Positions 1-5,154 of a stretch of 5,154 nucleotides of DNA are shown piece by piece; within the stretch, counting starts at the first letter, position 1; each line of letters starts with the position of its first letter. A program made the position numbers and the translations under genes. This DNA comes from Dehalococcoidia bacterium (lineage in GTDB: Bacteria; Chloroflexota; Dehalococcoidia; Bin125): NCBI GenBank assembly GCA_007571275.1, contig RKRS01000076.1, positions 1-5,154 of the forward strand, in the 5' to 3' direction. The notes below the pieces were generated by a model. That model was not told where the DNA came from. It made no database searches and worked only from the letters and a program-made list of their open reading frames with translations.

Positions 1-56
1 CTTTGGGGGAGCTGTCGCGGAGCGACTGAGGGGGCTTCCGGGCACAGCGACTGAGG
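1..56. repeat. Right half of a palindromic intergenic repeat (copy 1)
   Basis: Positions 5-49 match 3763-3807 with only two mismatches by eye (43/45). The element contains a perfect 5-bp hairpin, GTCGC at 14-18 and GCGAC at 22-26, around a 3-nt loop. The loop differs between the copies (GGA here, GCA at 3777-3779) while the stem is kept, as expected for a structure under constraint. An 11-nt piece, AGCGACTGAGG, occurs twice (21-31 and 46-56). The left half of this copy would lie upstream of the window. There are no coding signs here. It resembles REP-type intergenic palindromes, but I cannot assign a named family. Confidence 0.8.
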
Positions 57-81
57 AGGAGGGGGATTTCCCGACTACGGC

Positions 82-87
82 TACAAT
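82..87 (+). promoter_or_regulatory. Candidate -10 box for leaderless transcription of the R-M gene
   Basis: TACAAT matches the bacterial -10 consensus TATAAT at five of six positions. It ends 7 nt before the A of the ATG at 95, so transcription would begin at or next to the start codon. No Shine-Dalgarno-like sequence lies in the 7 nt between them (88-94 reads CCCTCAC). The purine-rich tract at 53-66 is too far upstream to act as one. No convincing -35 hexamer is visible 16-18 nt upstream. Leaderless genes with this spacing are well known in Actinomycetota, Deinococcota and some other high-GC groups. The call rests on spacing and motif only. Confidence 0.45.
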
Positions 88-94
88 CCCTCAC

Positions 95-2755
95 ATGCCC
101 GACCTCAACATGCTGGCGCGTGATGCGCAGCGCATCCTTGATCTGCACCATGGCAGCACGCGCGAGGCCGATATCGGCGTCGCCGTGCGCGACTTCCTGA
201 TCCGTTCGGAGCTGGCCTCGAACGAGCAGATCACGCTCGAGCAGCCGCCGGCGCCTGGATCAACCAGCCGCGTCGACCTGCTCACCGACGACGTGATCGT
301 CGAATTCAAGCGTCGGATTGGCAATGGCCTCGACGCTGATCCGGGACATGTCCGACAGCTGGACAACTATCTGCGCGAGGCGATGGACGCCGAGCAACCG
401 CAGCGCTTTGGCATCCTCACCGACGGCAAGTACTGGCTCCTGCGCCGACCCGGCATGGGCGCGGTGCGGACGACCGACTCGCATGCGTTCACGCTCAATG
501 ACGCCGAGCACGGACTGTTGCTCTACGAGTGGTTGCGCGACGAGTCGCAGGCGCTGGAAGCGCGTGACATCGAGCCGACCGACGCGGAGATTCGCAATCG
601 ACTCGGCGCCGGGCCGCGCTTCGAGCAACATCTCAGCAGCCTGCGCGAGCTGTACCTGGCGAACCGCGATCATCCCACGATCGCGGTCAAGCGCGAGCTT
701 TGGCGACGCTTGCTCGCGGCGGCGCTGGGCGAGGTCGTGGACGCGGACACCGACCTCGATGAACTGTTCGTGCGCCACACCTATCTCTCCGTTGTGGTTG
801 GACTCGCGGTGCAGTCGGCGTTCGGCATCAACCTCGAGGCGGAACTGCGCGGCGATCCCAGACGGCTGATCACCGGCGACACCTTCGTCGCCCGCACCGG
901 CGTGCGCGGCGTGGTCGAGTCCGACTTCTTCACCTGGCCGGCCGAGATCGACGGCGAGCGCTGGCTGCGCGATCTGGCCGGGCGCGTGGCGCGCTTCGAC
1001 TGGAAGCGGGCTGACTTCGACATCGCGCGGATTCTCTACGAAGCCGTGATCCCCGCCGACGACCGACGGCGGCTGGGCGAGTACTACACCCCCGACTGGC
1101 TGGCCCGCGCGATTGTCGACGCCGTGGTGACCGACCCGCTCCAGCAACGCGTGCTCGATCCCGCCTGCGGCTCGGGTTCGTTCATCCATGCCGCCGTGCG
1201 CAAGTATCTGAGCGCCGCCCGCGCAGACGGGCGCAACCCGCGACGGACGCTCGACGGCCTGCTCAGCCACGTGATCGGCATCGACGTGCATCCGGTCGCG
1301 GTGCATCTGGCCCGCGCGACCTGGACCTTCGCCGCACGGGACGCGCTGGCCGCCGCGCGTGGACTCGGGGTCGACGTCAACGTGCCGATCTACCTCGGCG
1401 ATTCGCTCCAGCTGCAGACCGCCCGAGACGACATGTTCGCGCGCGACACGGTCACGATTACGGTCGCCGACGTGGAGGGAACTGAGTTCGAACGCAACCT
1501 CAGCCTCGAGTTTCCCCGCGCGCTGGTCGAACAGGCTGACTGGTTCGACAGCCTGCTCACCCGCATGGCCGAACACATCGAGACCGATCAGGATCCGGTC
1601 TGGGTCCTGAATGCCGAAGGCATCGGGGGCGATGATTACCAGACGCTCAAGCGCACCGCCGAGACGTTGCGACGGTTGCACCGCGAGGGCCGCGACCATA
1701 TCTGGGCGTACTACACCAAGAATCTGGTCCGTCCCGTGGCGCTGAGAGCCAACCCGGTCGATGTGATCGTCGGCAACCCGCCCTGGCTCAACTATCGGAA
1801 TAGCGACGCCGTCGTGCGCCAGGAGTTGGAGCGGCAGAGCAAGGACGTCTACGACATCTGGACCGGCCGCCAGTATGCGACCCACCAGGACATCGCCGGG
1901 CTGTTCTACGCCCGCTGCGTCGACCTCTACCTCAAGCCCGGCGGCGTGGCCGCCATGGTGCTGCCGCACTCGGCGCTGCAGACCGGCCAGTACGCCAAAT
2001 GGCGCGATGGTCAGTGGGGCGAACTGGCAGTCGACCTGAGCGCCCAGCGGCCCTGGGACCTGGAGCGGATTGAACCCAACACGTTCTTTCCCGTACCGGC
2101 GTCAGTGGCCTTCACGCGGCGCGTCGATCAGGCCAGGCCGCTGCCGATGCGAGCCCACCGCTGGCGCGGTCCCGAGGGCGGACCGTTCACGTATGAGACG
2201 GTGAAGCTGACCGACACCTCCAGCAAGTACGCCTCGCCCTATGGCGACCAGGCCCGACAGGGAGCGACAATCGTGCCGCGGGTGCTGTTCTTCGTCAATG
2301 CTGAGGAGTCAGGCGCATTCGTCCAGACCGCTGATCTAGTACAGGTGTCGCCACGTCGCAGTGCACAGGAGAAGCGACCCTGGAAGGACCTCCAGCTTCC
2401 TGACCTGGCAAGCCAGCCGATCGAGGCGCAGCACCTCTTCGATGTCCATTTGGGCGAGACAGTCGCGCCCTACGTGTTACTCGAACCCTTGAAGGCAGTG
2501 CTGCCGTTATCAAGGAGCGACGGACAACTGATCAAGAAAGATGAAAGTGGATGGTATGGTATTGACCCACTTTCGTTAGATGAGCGGATGCGTCGACGCT
2601 GGCGGATCATGAGCGAACACTGGGAACAGTACAAAAGCGGCAATAACAAACTGACGCTGATTGAGCGAATCGACTACATGGGTAATCTCAGCGCACAGCG
2701 GCACAGCGGCACGGCACGGCACGGCACGGCACCAAGATATATCCCATACGCGTGA
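95..2755 (+). CDS. Type IIG-like restriction-modification enzyme (PD-(D/E)XK nuclease + N6-adenine methyltransferase), C-terminus cut off by frameshift
   Basis: This 886-aa protein has the single-chain R-M layout of Type IIG (Eco57I-like) enzymes, which methylate adenine at N6 and cleave near their recognition site. Residues about 1-150 form a PD-(D/E)XK nuclease: a helix with E24, then D61 and an IVEFK strand with E70 and K72, then an RFGILTDGKYWLL segment at 104-116 typical of this N-terminal domain. Residues about 150-320 look like a helical linker. The methyltransferase core has GEYYTP (328-333, motif X), VLDPACGSGSF (353-363, motif I, S-adenosylmethionine binding) and NPPW (561-564, motif IV, catalytic), with a roughly 200-aa insert between motifs I and IV. 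Residues about 680-870 should begin the target-recognition domain. The last 20 or so residues (RHSGTARHGTAP and on) are encoded by a GGCAC microsatellite and an out-of-frame tail, so the natural C-terminus is missing. The ATG at 95 is chosen because of the TACAAT box 7 nt upstream; no ribosome-binding site is visible. No separate S or R subunit gene, and no BREX or DISARM partner, is present in the window. Confidence 0.88.
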   Translation: MPDLNMLARDAQRILDLHHGSTREADIGVAVRDFLIRSELASNEQITLEQPPAPGSTSRVDLLTDDVIVEFKRRIGNGLDADPGHVRQLDNYLREAMDAEQPQRFGILTDGKYWLLRRPGMGAVRTTDSHAFTLNDAEHGLLLYEWLRDESQALEARDIEPTDAEIRNRLGAGPRFEQHLSSLRELYLANRDHPTIAVKRELWRRLLAAALGEVVDADTDLDELFVRHTYLSVVVGLAVQSAFGINLEAELRGDPRRLITGDTFVARTGVRGVVESDFFTWPAEIDGERWLRDLAGRVARFDWKRADFDIARILYEAVIPADDRRRLGEYYTPDWLARAIVDAVVTDPLQQRVLDPACGSGSFIHAAVRKYLSAARADGRNPRRTLDGLLSHVIGIDVHPVAVHLARATWTFAARDALAAARGLGVDVNVPIYLGDSLQLQTARDDMFARDTVTITVADVEGTEFERNLSLEFPRALVEQADWFDSLLTRMAEHIETDQDPVWVLNAEGIGGDDYQTLKRTAETLRRLHREGRDHIWAYYTKNLVRPVALRANPVDVIVGNPPWLNYRNSDAVVRQELERQSKDVYDIWTGRQYATHQDIAGLFYARCVDLYLKPGGVAAMVLPHSALQTGQYAKWRDGQWGELAVDLSAQRPWDLERIEPNTFFPVPASVAFTRRVDQARPLPMRAHRWRGPEGGPFTYETVKLTDTSSKYASPYGDQARQGATIVPRVLFFVNAEESGAFVQTADLVQVSPRRSAQEKRPWKDLQLPDLASQPIEAQHLFDVHLGETVAPYVLLEPLKAVLPLSRSDGQLIKKDESGWYGIDPLSLDERMRRRWRIMSEHWEQYKSGNNKLTLIERIDYMGNLSAQRHSGTARHGTAPRYIPYA
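2693..2732. repeat. GGCAC pentanucleotide microsatellite inside the R-M gene
   Basis: Five perfect head-to-tail GGCAC units occupy 2708-2732. They are preceded by two tandem GCACAGCG octamers (2693-2700, 2701-2708) that look like degenerate or older expansions of the same tract. The tract lies at the point where the long R-M frame leaves family-like sequence (after the LSAQ residues, codons 2687-2698) and just before the family-like sequence resumes in another frame at 2734. A change of one unit shifts the frame, because 5 is not a multiple of 3. Pentanucleotide tracts are known phase-variation switches in other R-M genes, for example CCCAA in Neisseria mod genes and GACGA in Haemophilus hsdM. 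The switching role here is inferred. Confidence 0.9.
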
Positions 2756-3647
2756 TATACGCCAGCAGTGGTCGTCCGACCGCCGCGATCCTCACCAATC
2801 CGAATCAAGTGATCGATTACACCCTGTTCTGGATTCCGGCGAAGTCGATGGCGGAAGCCCGGTATCTGACCGCGATCATCAACAGCAACGCGCTAGAGAC
2901 GCGACTGACGCCACTCATGCCCAAAGGGCAGTTCGGCGCGCGGCACGTGCAGAAACATCTCTGGCGCCTGCCGATTCCCGAGTTCCAGGCGGAGAACGCG
3001 CTGCACCAGCGGATCGCCGAGGCCGGCGCCGCCGCGGCGACGGGCGCGCGGCGTCTGTGGGCGGAACGACGGGCCGAGCGGGCGAGCAAGCGGCAGTCGA
3101 CCTCGATCACGGTGGCGCGTCGGGAGATTCGCGCCTGGCTGGCGCAGTCGACGGAGGGTCAGCGAGTGGAAACGCTGGTCGAGCGTCTGATGAGTTAGTC
3201 AGGCTGGTATACGCCTCAGCCGGCCGTCCGACCGCTGCCGTAGTCGATGATCTGAATGCGGTGATCGACTACAAACTCTTCTGGATATCGTGCAGTCGGC
3301 TCGAAGCGGACTACCTGATGGCGATCATCAACAGTCGCGAGCTGGAATCCGCGGTTGAGCCGCTGATGAGTAAAGGTCAGTTCGGCGCTCGCGATGTGCA
3401 GAAACATCTCTGGCGTCTACCGATTCCCGAGTTCGCTGCGGATGATCCCCTGCATTGCGAGATCGCCGAGGCCGGCGCCGCCGCGGCGTCAGGCGCGCAG
3501 GCGCTCTGGGCCGACGTCCGCGCTCGGCGTCAGGCGCGGGGTCAGTCGGTCTCGGTCACCATCGCCCGCCGCGAAATCCGCCAGTGGCTCGGCGCCGCAA
3601 CCGAGGGCCAGGAGGTAGAGCGCCTGGTCGCCCAGCTCCTGTCCAGC
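2749..3647 (+). repeat. Diverged tandem duplication of the recognition-tail segment, period about 452 bp
   Basis: Copy A (2749-3198) and copy B (3201-3647) align end to end. The offset is 452 bp at the start and 449 bp after a one-codon gap near the SMAEAR/RL-EAD region. The longest exact match I see is 28 bp (3012-3039 and 3461-3488); others include 2947-2966 with 3396-3415. Divergence of about 36% in protein argues against a recent duplication. The matching blocks are long enough to support occasional recombination that would delete about 449 bp and create a hybrid tail. Confidence 0.85.
2752..3198 (+). CDS. C-terminal target-recognition tail of the R-M enzyme, copy A, out of frame with the main ORF
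   Basis: This 148-aa frame encodes the expected tail of the enzyme upstream: RVIYASSG, VIDYTLFW, an ARYLTAIINS helix, a GQFGARHVQKHLW segment, LPIPEF, and then a charged alpha-helical end. Such a tail (NS helix followed by LPIP) is typical of target-recognition domains in Type IIG enzymes. The open frame extends upstream to 2686, just after a TAA at 2683-2685, and family-like sequence begins at KIYPIR (2734-2751). The GTG at 2752 is the first start codon in frame, but it has no good ribosome-binding site and overlaps the TGA of the main ORF by 4 nt. Independent expression is therefore doubtful, although coupling through the overlap is conceivable. Deleting one GGCAC unit fuses it in frame to the main ORF, giving 1032 aa. 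I read it as the displaced 3' end of that gene, not a separate gene. Confidence 0.7.
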   Translation: MIYASSGRPTAAILTNPNQVIDYTLFWIPAKSMAEARYLTAIINSNALETRLTPLMPKGQFGARHVQKHLWRLPIPEFQAENALHQRIAEAGAAAATGARRLWAERRAERASKRQSTSITVARREIRAWLAQSTEGQRVETLVERLMS

Positions 3648-3665
3648 CAAGCCCCCTCTGCCTAA
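3201..3665 (+). pseudogene. Second, diverged copy of the target-recognition tail (copy B), without its own start
   Basis: From RLVYASAG onward this stretch repeats copy A with about 64% protein identity by hand alignment (96 of 149 positions). VIDYKLFW, AIINS, the GQFGAR and VQKHLWRLPIPEF segments and the ARREIR helix are all kept. It begins directly after the TAG of copy A (3196-3198) and lies in a third frame. No ATG, GTG or TTG sits at its head; the first in-frame candidate, GTG at 3261, is already inside the domain. It is intact in sequence with no internal stop, so selection may have held it until recently. The frame stays open upstream to a TTG at 2661, running through copy A in a non-family frame. 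It is either the remnant of a deleted tandem R-M paralogue or an alternative tail reachable by frameshift. Its last residues (QAPSA) and its TAA come from an intergenic repeat. Confidence 0.6.
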
Positions 3666-3807
3666 CGGCATCTCCCCCAACGAGGGAGATTTGAGAAAAG
3701 AACCACAGCATCTCCCCCCGAGGGAAGTCGCGGCATCTCCCTTCCGGAAAAGCTCCCCCACTGGGGGAGCTGTCGCGCAGCGACTGAGGGGGCTTTCGGG
3801 CACAGCG
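3649..3807. repeat. Composite palindromic intergenic repeat between the R-M locus and the monooxygenase gene
   Basis: The ends are complementary: AAGCCCCCTC (3649-3658) and GAGGGGGCTT (3786-3795). Inside lie an ATCTCCC/GGGAGAT hairpin (3670-3676, 3684-3690), three copies of a (G/A)GCATCTCCC box (3667-3676, 3707-3716 and 3732-3741), a TTCCGGAA palindrome (3742-3749), a perfect 8-bp hairpin GCTCCCCC/GGGGGAGC with a 3-nt loop (3752-3770) and a GTCGC/GCGAC hairpin (3772-3784). The left part (3650-3678) matches 5122-5150 at the window end, and the right part (3763-3807) matches 5-49. An open reading frame passes through it, but the sequence is repeat and not coding. It may act as a transcription barrier or be a mobile REP-like element; which is unknown. 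Confidence 0.85.
3670..3692. terminator. Possible weak terminator hairpin after the R-M locus
   Basis: A 7-bp stem (ATCTCCC/GGGAGAT) with a 7-nt loop starts 5 nt after the TAA of copy B and ends in a short TTT run (3690-3692). The T run is too short for a canonical intrinsic terminator, and the hairpin is part of the repeat family, so the role is uncertain. Confidence 0.25.
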
Positions 3808-3820
3808 CGCAGAGGGTTTT

Positions 3821-3842
3821 CGGCGCGATGCGCCGTTACACT
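3821..3842 (+). promoter_or_regulatory. Candidate promoter with inverted repeat upstream of the monooxygenase gene
   Basis: TACACT at 3837-3842 is a plausible -10 box (four of six matches to consensus) and would give a short leader before the start at 3883. It is preceded at once by a perfect 6-bp inverted repeat, CGGCGC-GAT-GCGCCG (3821-3835), sitting where the -35/-10 spacer would be. That is a usual place for an operator, although the same bases could simply form a GC-rich hairpin. No good -35 box is seen. Confidence 0.3.
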
Positions 3843-3872
3843 GATTCCACGACCCCGCTTTGACCTCCGAAT

Positions 3873-3876
3873 GGAG
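3873..3876 (+). promoter_or_regulatory. Ribosome-binding site that decides the monooxygenase start
   Basis: GGAG lies 6 nt before the ATG at 3883, which is ideal Shine-Dalgarno spacing. The in-frame ATG at 3871 overlaps this site and has no purine-rich sequence at the right distance upstream (3855-3868 is CCGCTTTGACCTCC). The 3883 start is therefore preferred, giving a protein that begins MKFHWFNLMPW. Confidence 0.6.
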
Positions 3877-3882
3877 ATTGTG

Positions 3883-5118
3883 ATGAAATTTCACTGGTTC
3901 AACCTGATGCCCTGGCCGCATCTGCCCGATGACTTCCGCGAGACCAATCGCTCCGTCTGGGTCGATGTCGACTCGCGACTGTATGACCCGGTCGAAGGGC
4001 ACCGCGTCTACAACGAGTACCTCGACCAGCTCGAGTACGCAGCCAGCCTCGGCTTCGACGGAATCGGCGTCAACGAGCATCACCAGAACGCCTACGGGAT
4101 GATGCCCTCGCCGCAAATCATGGCGGCTACGCTCTCGCGCCGCACGAAGGACGTGACCTTGCTGCTGCTCGGTCAGTCGATCGCGCTCTACAACCCGCCC
4201 ACGCGCGTGGCTGAGGAGATGGCGATGCTCGACGTGATGTCGGGCGGGCGGCTGGTCGCCGGCTTCCCGGTCGGCACCTCGATGGACGACAACTTCTGCT
4301 TCGGCTCGAACCCGGCCACGCTGCGCGACAAGTACCGCGAGAATCACGACCTGATCCTGCGCGCCTGGGCCGACCCCGAGGTCTTCAGCTGGAACGGCGA
4401 GTACAACAAGATTCGCTACGTCAACATCTGGCCGCGCCCGATTCAGCGTCCGCACCCGCCGATCTGGATTCCCGGTGGCGGCTCGGTCGAGACCTGGGAC
4501 TTCTGCGGCGAGATGGGTTACAACTACAGCTACCTCTCGTTCAACGGCTACGTCCGCGGCGAGGCGCTGATGCAGGGCTTCTGGAACCGTCTGGGCGAGA
4601 TGGGCGTCGAGTTCAACCCGTTCCAGGGCGCCTTCGCACAGCAGATCGTGGTCGCCGAGACCGACGATCAGGCCGAGCAGATGTATACCGAGCACCTGCA
4701 GTACTTCTTCGACAAGTGCCTGCATGTCCACCCCGGCTTCGCCGACGCGCCTGGTTACCGCACCGAGAACACGATCCGCGCCGGGCTGCGCGCGGGCGGC
4801 GCGCAGGGCCTGGGCGTCGCGCACACGCTGACCTGGAACGACTGGGTGCGCGAGGGCTACATCGTGGCCGGCTCACCCGATTCGGTCACGGAGCAGATCG
4901 AGGCGCTGGCGACGAAGCTGCAGGTTGGGCATCTGGTCTGTCTGCTGCATTGCGGCGACATGCCGGACGACAAGGCGCGGGCCTCGACCAAGCTCTTCGC
5001 CGAGCAGGTCATGCCGCGCGTCAAGCACATCTGGGAAGACTACGAGGATCACTGGTCGCCAAAGCCAGTCGGCTCGGAGCACGTCGCCACCCCCGCGCCT
5101 GTGCTCAGCGCCAACTAA
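3883..5118 (+). CDS. Luciferase-like (LLM class) flavin-dependent monooxygenase
   Basis: This 411-aa protein belongs to the bacterial luciferase-like family, TIM-barrel enzymes that use reduced flavin and oxygen to oxidise organic substrates in the cytoplasm. Family signs are the start MKFHWFNLMPW, the GFDGIGVNEHH strand (NEHH at residues 64-67), a TRVAEEMAMLD helix followed by SGGRLVAGFPVG (120-131), and PIWIPGGGS (193-201), which fits the flavin phosphate-binding region. Near the C-terminus, the GSPDSVTEQIEAL segment is the usual late helix. Length is slightly above the usual 330-380 aa; the extra lies partly in a tail that looks unstructured (WSPKPVGSEH to LSAN). The substrate cannot be named: relatives act on alkanesulfonates, aldehydes, terpenes or amines. 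No flavin reductase lies in the window. The frame is open upstream to 3691, but that part is intergenic repeat. It appears monocistronic, separated from the R-M locus by repeats. Confidence 0.92.
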   Translation: MKFHWFNLMPWPHLPDDFRETNRSVWVDVDSRLYDPVEGHRVYNEYLDQLEYAASLGFDGIGVNEHHQNAYGMMPSPQIMAATLSRRTKDVTLLLLGQSIALYNPPTRVAEEMAMLDVMSGGRLVAGFPVGTSMDDNFCFGSNPATLRDKYRENHDLILRAWADPEVFSWNGEYNKIRYVNIWPRPIQRPHPPIWIPGGGSVETWDFCGEMGYNYSYLSFNGYVRGEALMQGFWNRLGEMGVEFNPFQGAFAQQIVVAETDDQAEQMYTEHLQYFFDKCLHVHPGFADAPGYRTENTIRAGLRAGGAQGLGVAHTLTWNDWVREGYIVAGSPDSVTEQIEALATKLQVGHLVCLLHCGDMPDDKARASTKLFAEQVMPRVKHIWEDYEDHWSPKPVGSEHVATPAPVLSAN

Positions 5119-5121
5119 GGG

Positions 5122-5154
5122 AGCCTCCTCTGCCTGGCGGCATCTCCCCCACAG
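5122..5154. repeat. Left half of the intergenic repeat (copy 3), cut by the window end
   Basis: 5122-5150 matches 3650-3678 with three mismatches by eye (T for C in the first C run, and GG for AA before CGGCATCTCCCCC). It begins 3 nt after the monooxygenase stop codon. The sequence at the edge (CCCCCACAG) suggests the palindrome continues outside the window. Confidence 0.75.

Noticed and set aside
260..1969. A 569-aa reverse-strand open frame opposite the R-M gene
   Set aside because: It is a shadow of the high-GC coding strand: no family motifs, biased Val/Ala/Gly/Arg content, and it fully overlaps the recognised nuclease-methyltransferase.
95..2755. A BREX PglX or DISARM methyltransferase
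   Set aside because: The protein has its own N-terminal PD-(D/E)XK nuclease, and no BREX or DISARM partner genes lie in the window; a stand-alone Type IIG enzyme explains it better.
2661..3200. A free-standing gene starting at TTG 2661 and covering the copy-B frame
   Set aside because: Up to 3200 its translation is the out-of-frame reading of the main ORF end and copy A. There is no ribosome-binding site, and only the part from 3201 has family-like sequence.
3649..3807. CRISPR array, suggested by the repeated ATCTCCC boxes
   Set aside because: The boxes are short, unequally spaced and embedded in palindromes, with no constant repeat of about 28-37 nt and no unique spacers.
3821..3835. Intrinsic terminator at the CGGCGC/GCGCCG inverted repeat
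   Set aside because: No T run follows; the next bases form a possible -10 box, so an operator or chance palindrome is more likely.
3691..3882. An N-terminal extension of the monooxygenase to position 3691
   Set aside because: The added 64 residues are encoded by palindromic repeat sequence, and a GGAG site points to the ATG at 3883.
3556..4824. A 422-aa reverse-strand open frame over the monooxygenase gene and the intergenic repeat
   Set aside because: It runs through the intergenic repeat and opposite a clear flavin monooxygenase, and its translation has no recognisable domain.

Overview
This is a high-GC window (around 65% by eye) from a free-living-type bacterial chromosome or metagenomic contig. 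It carries a single-polypeptide restriction-modification (R-M) gene whose 3' end is broken into pieces, followed by a luciferase-like flavin monooxygenase gene. High GC, a probable leaderless promoter and a luciferase-like oxidoreductase fit Chloroflexota or Actinomycetota-type lineages. Nothing in the window fixes the taxonomy, so this is a weak inference.

Layout. Positions 1-49 hold the right half of a palindromic intergenic repeat. A TACAAT box at 82-87 lies 7 nt before the ATG of a Type IIG-like gene (95-2755). Its protein has an N-terminal PD-(D/E)XK nuclease (D61, E70, K72), a helical linker, a gamma-type N6-adenine methyltransferase core (GEYYTP, DPACGSGSF, NPPW) and the front part of a target-recognition domain. 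Its frame then enters a pentanucleotide microsatellite, five perfect GGCAC units at 2708-2732, and stops 21 nt later. The natural C-terminal continuation follows in another frame (2734-3198, copy A). Right after it comes a second, diverged copy of the same tail in a third frame (3201-3665, copy B). Copies A and B are about 64% identical in protein by hand alignment.

The main finding is that the frame offset equals one repeat unit. Removing one 5-nt unit joins the first ORF to copy A as a 1032-aa protein of normal length for the family. Five units give the truncated 886-aa product. Three or six units open a frame that runs without a stop through to copy B. This is the architecture of a phase-variable R-M gene switched by slipped-strand mispairing, possibly with three output states. 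An assembly error in the microsatellite, or plain decay, remains possible.

The 205-bp gap at 3666-3870 is filled mostly by palindromic repeat modules of the family seen at both window ends, plus a candidate promoter. The flavin monooxygenase gene (3883-5118, 411 aa) is intact and looks functionally unrelated to the R-M gene. The window closes inside another repeat copy that begins 3 nt after its stop codon.
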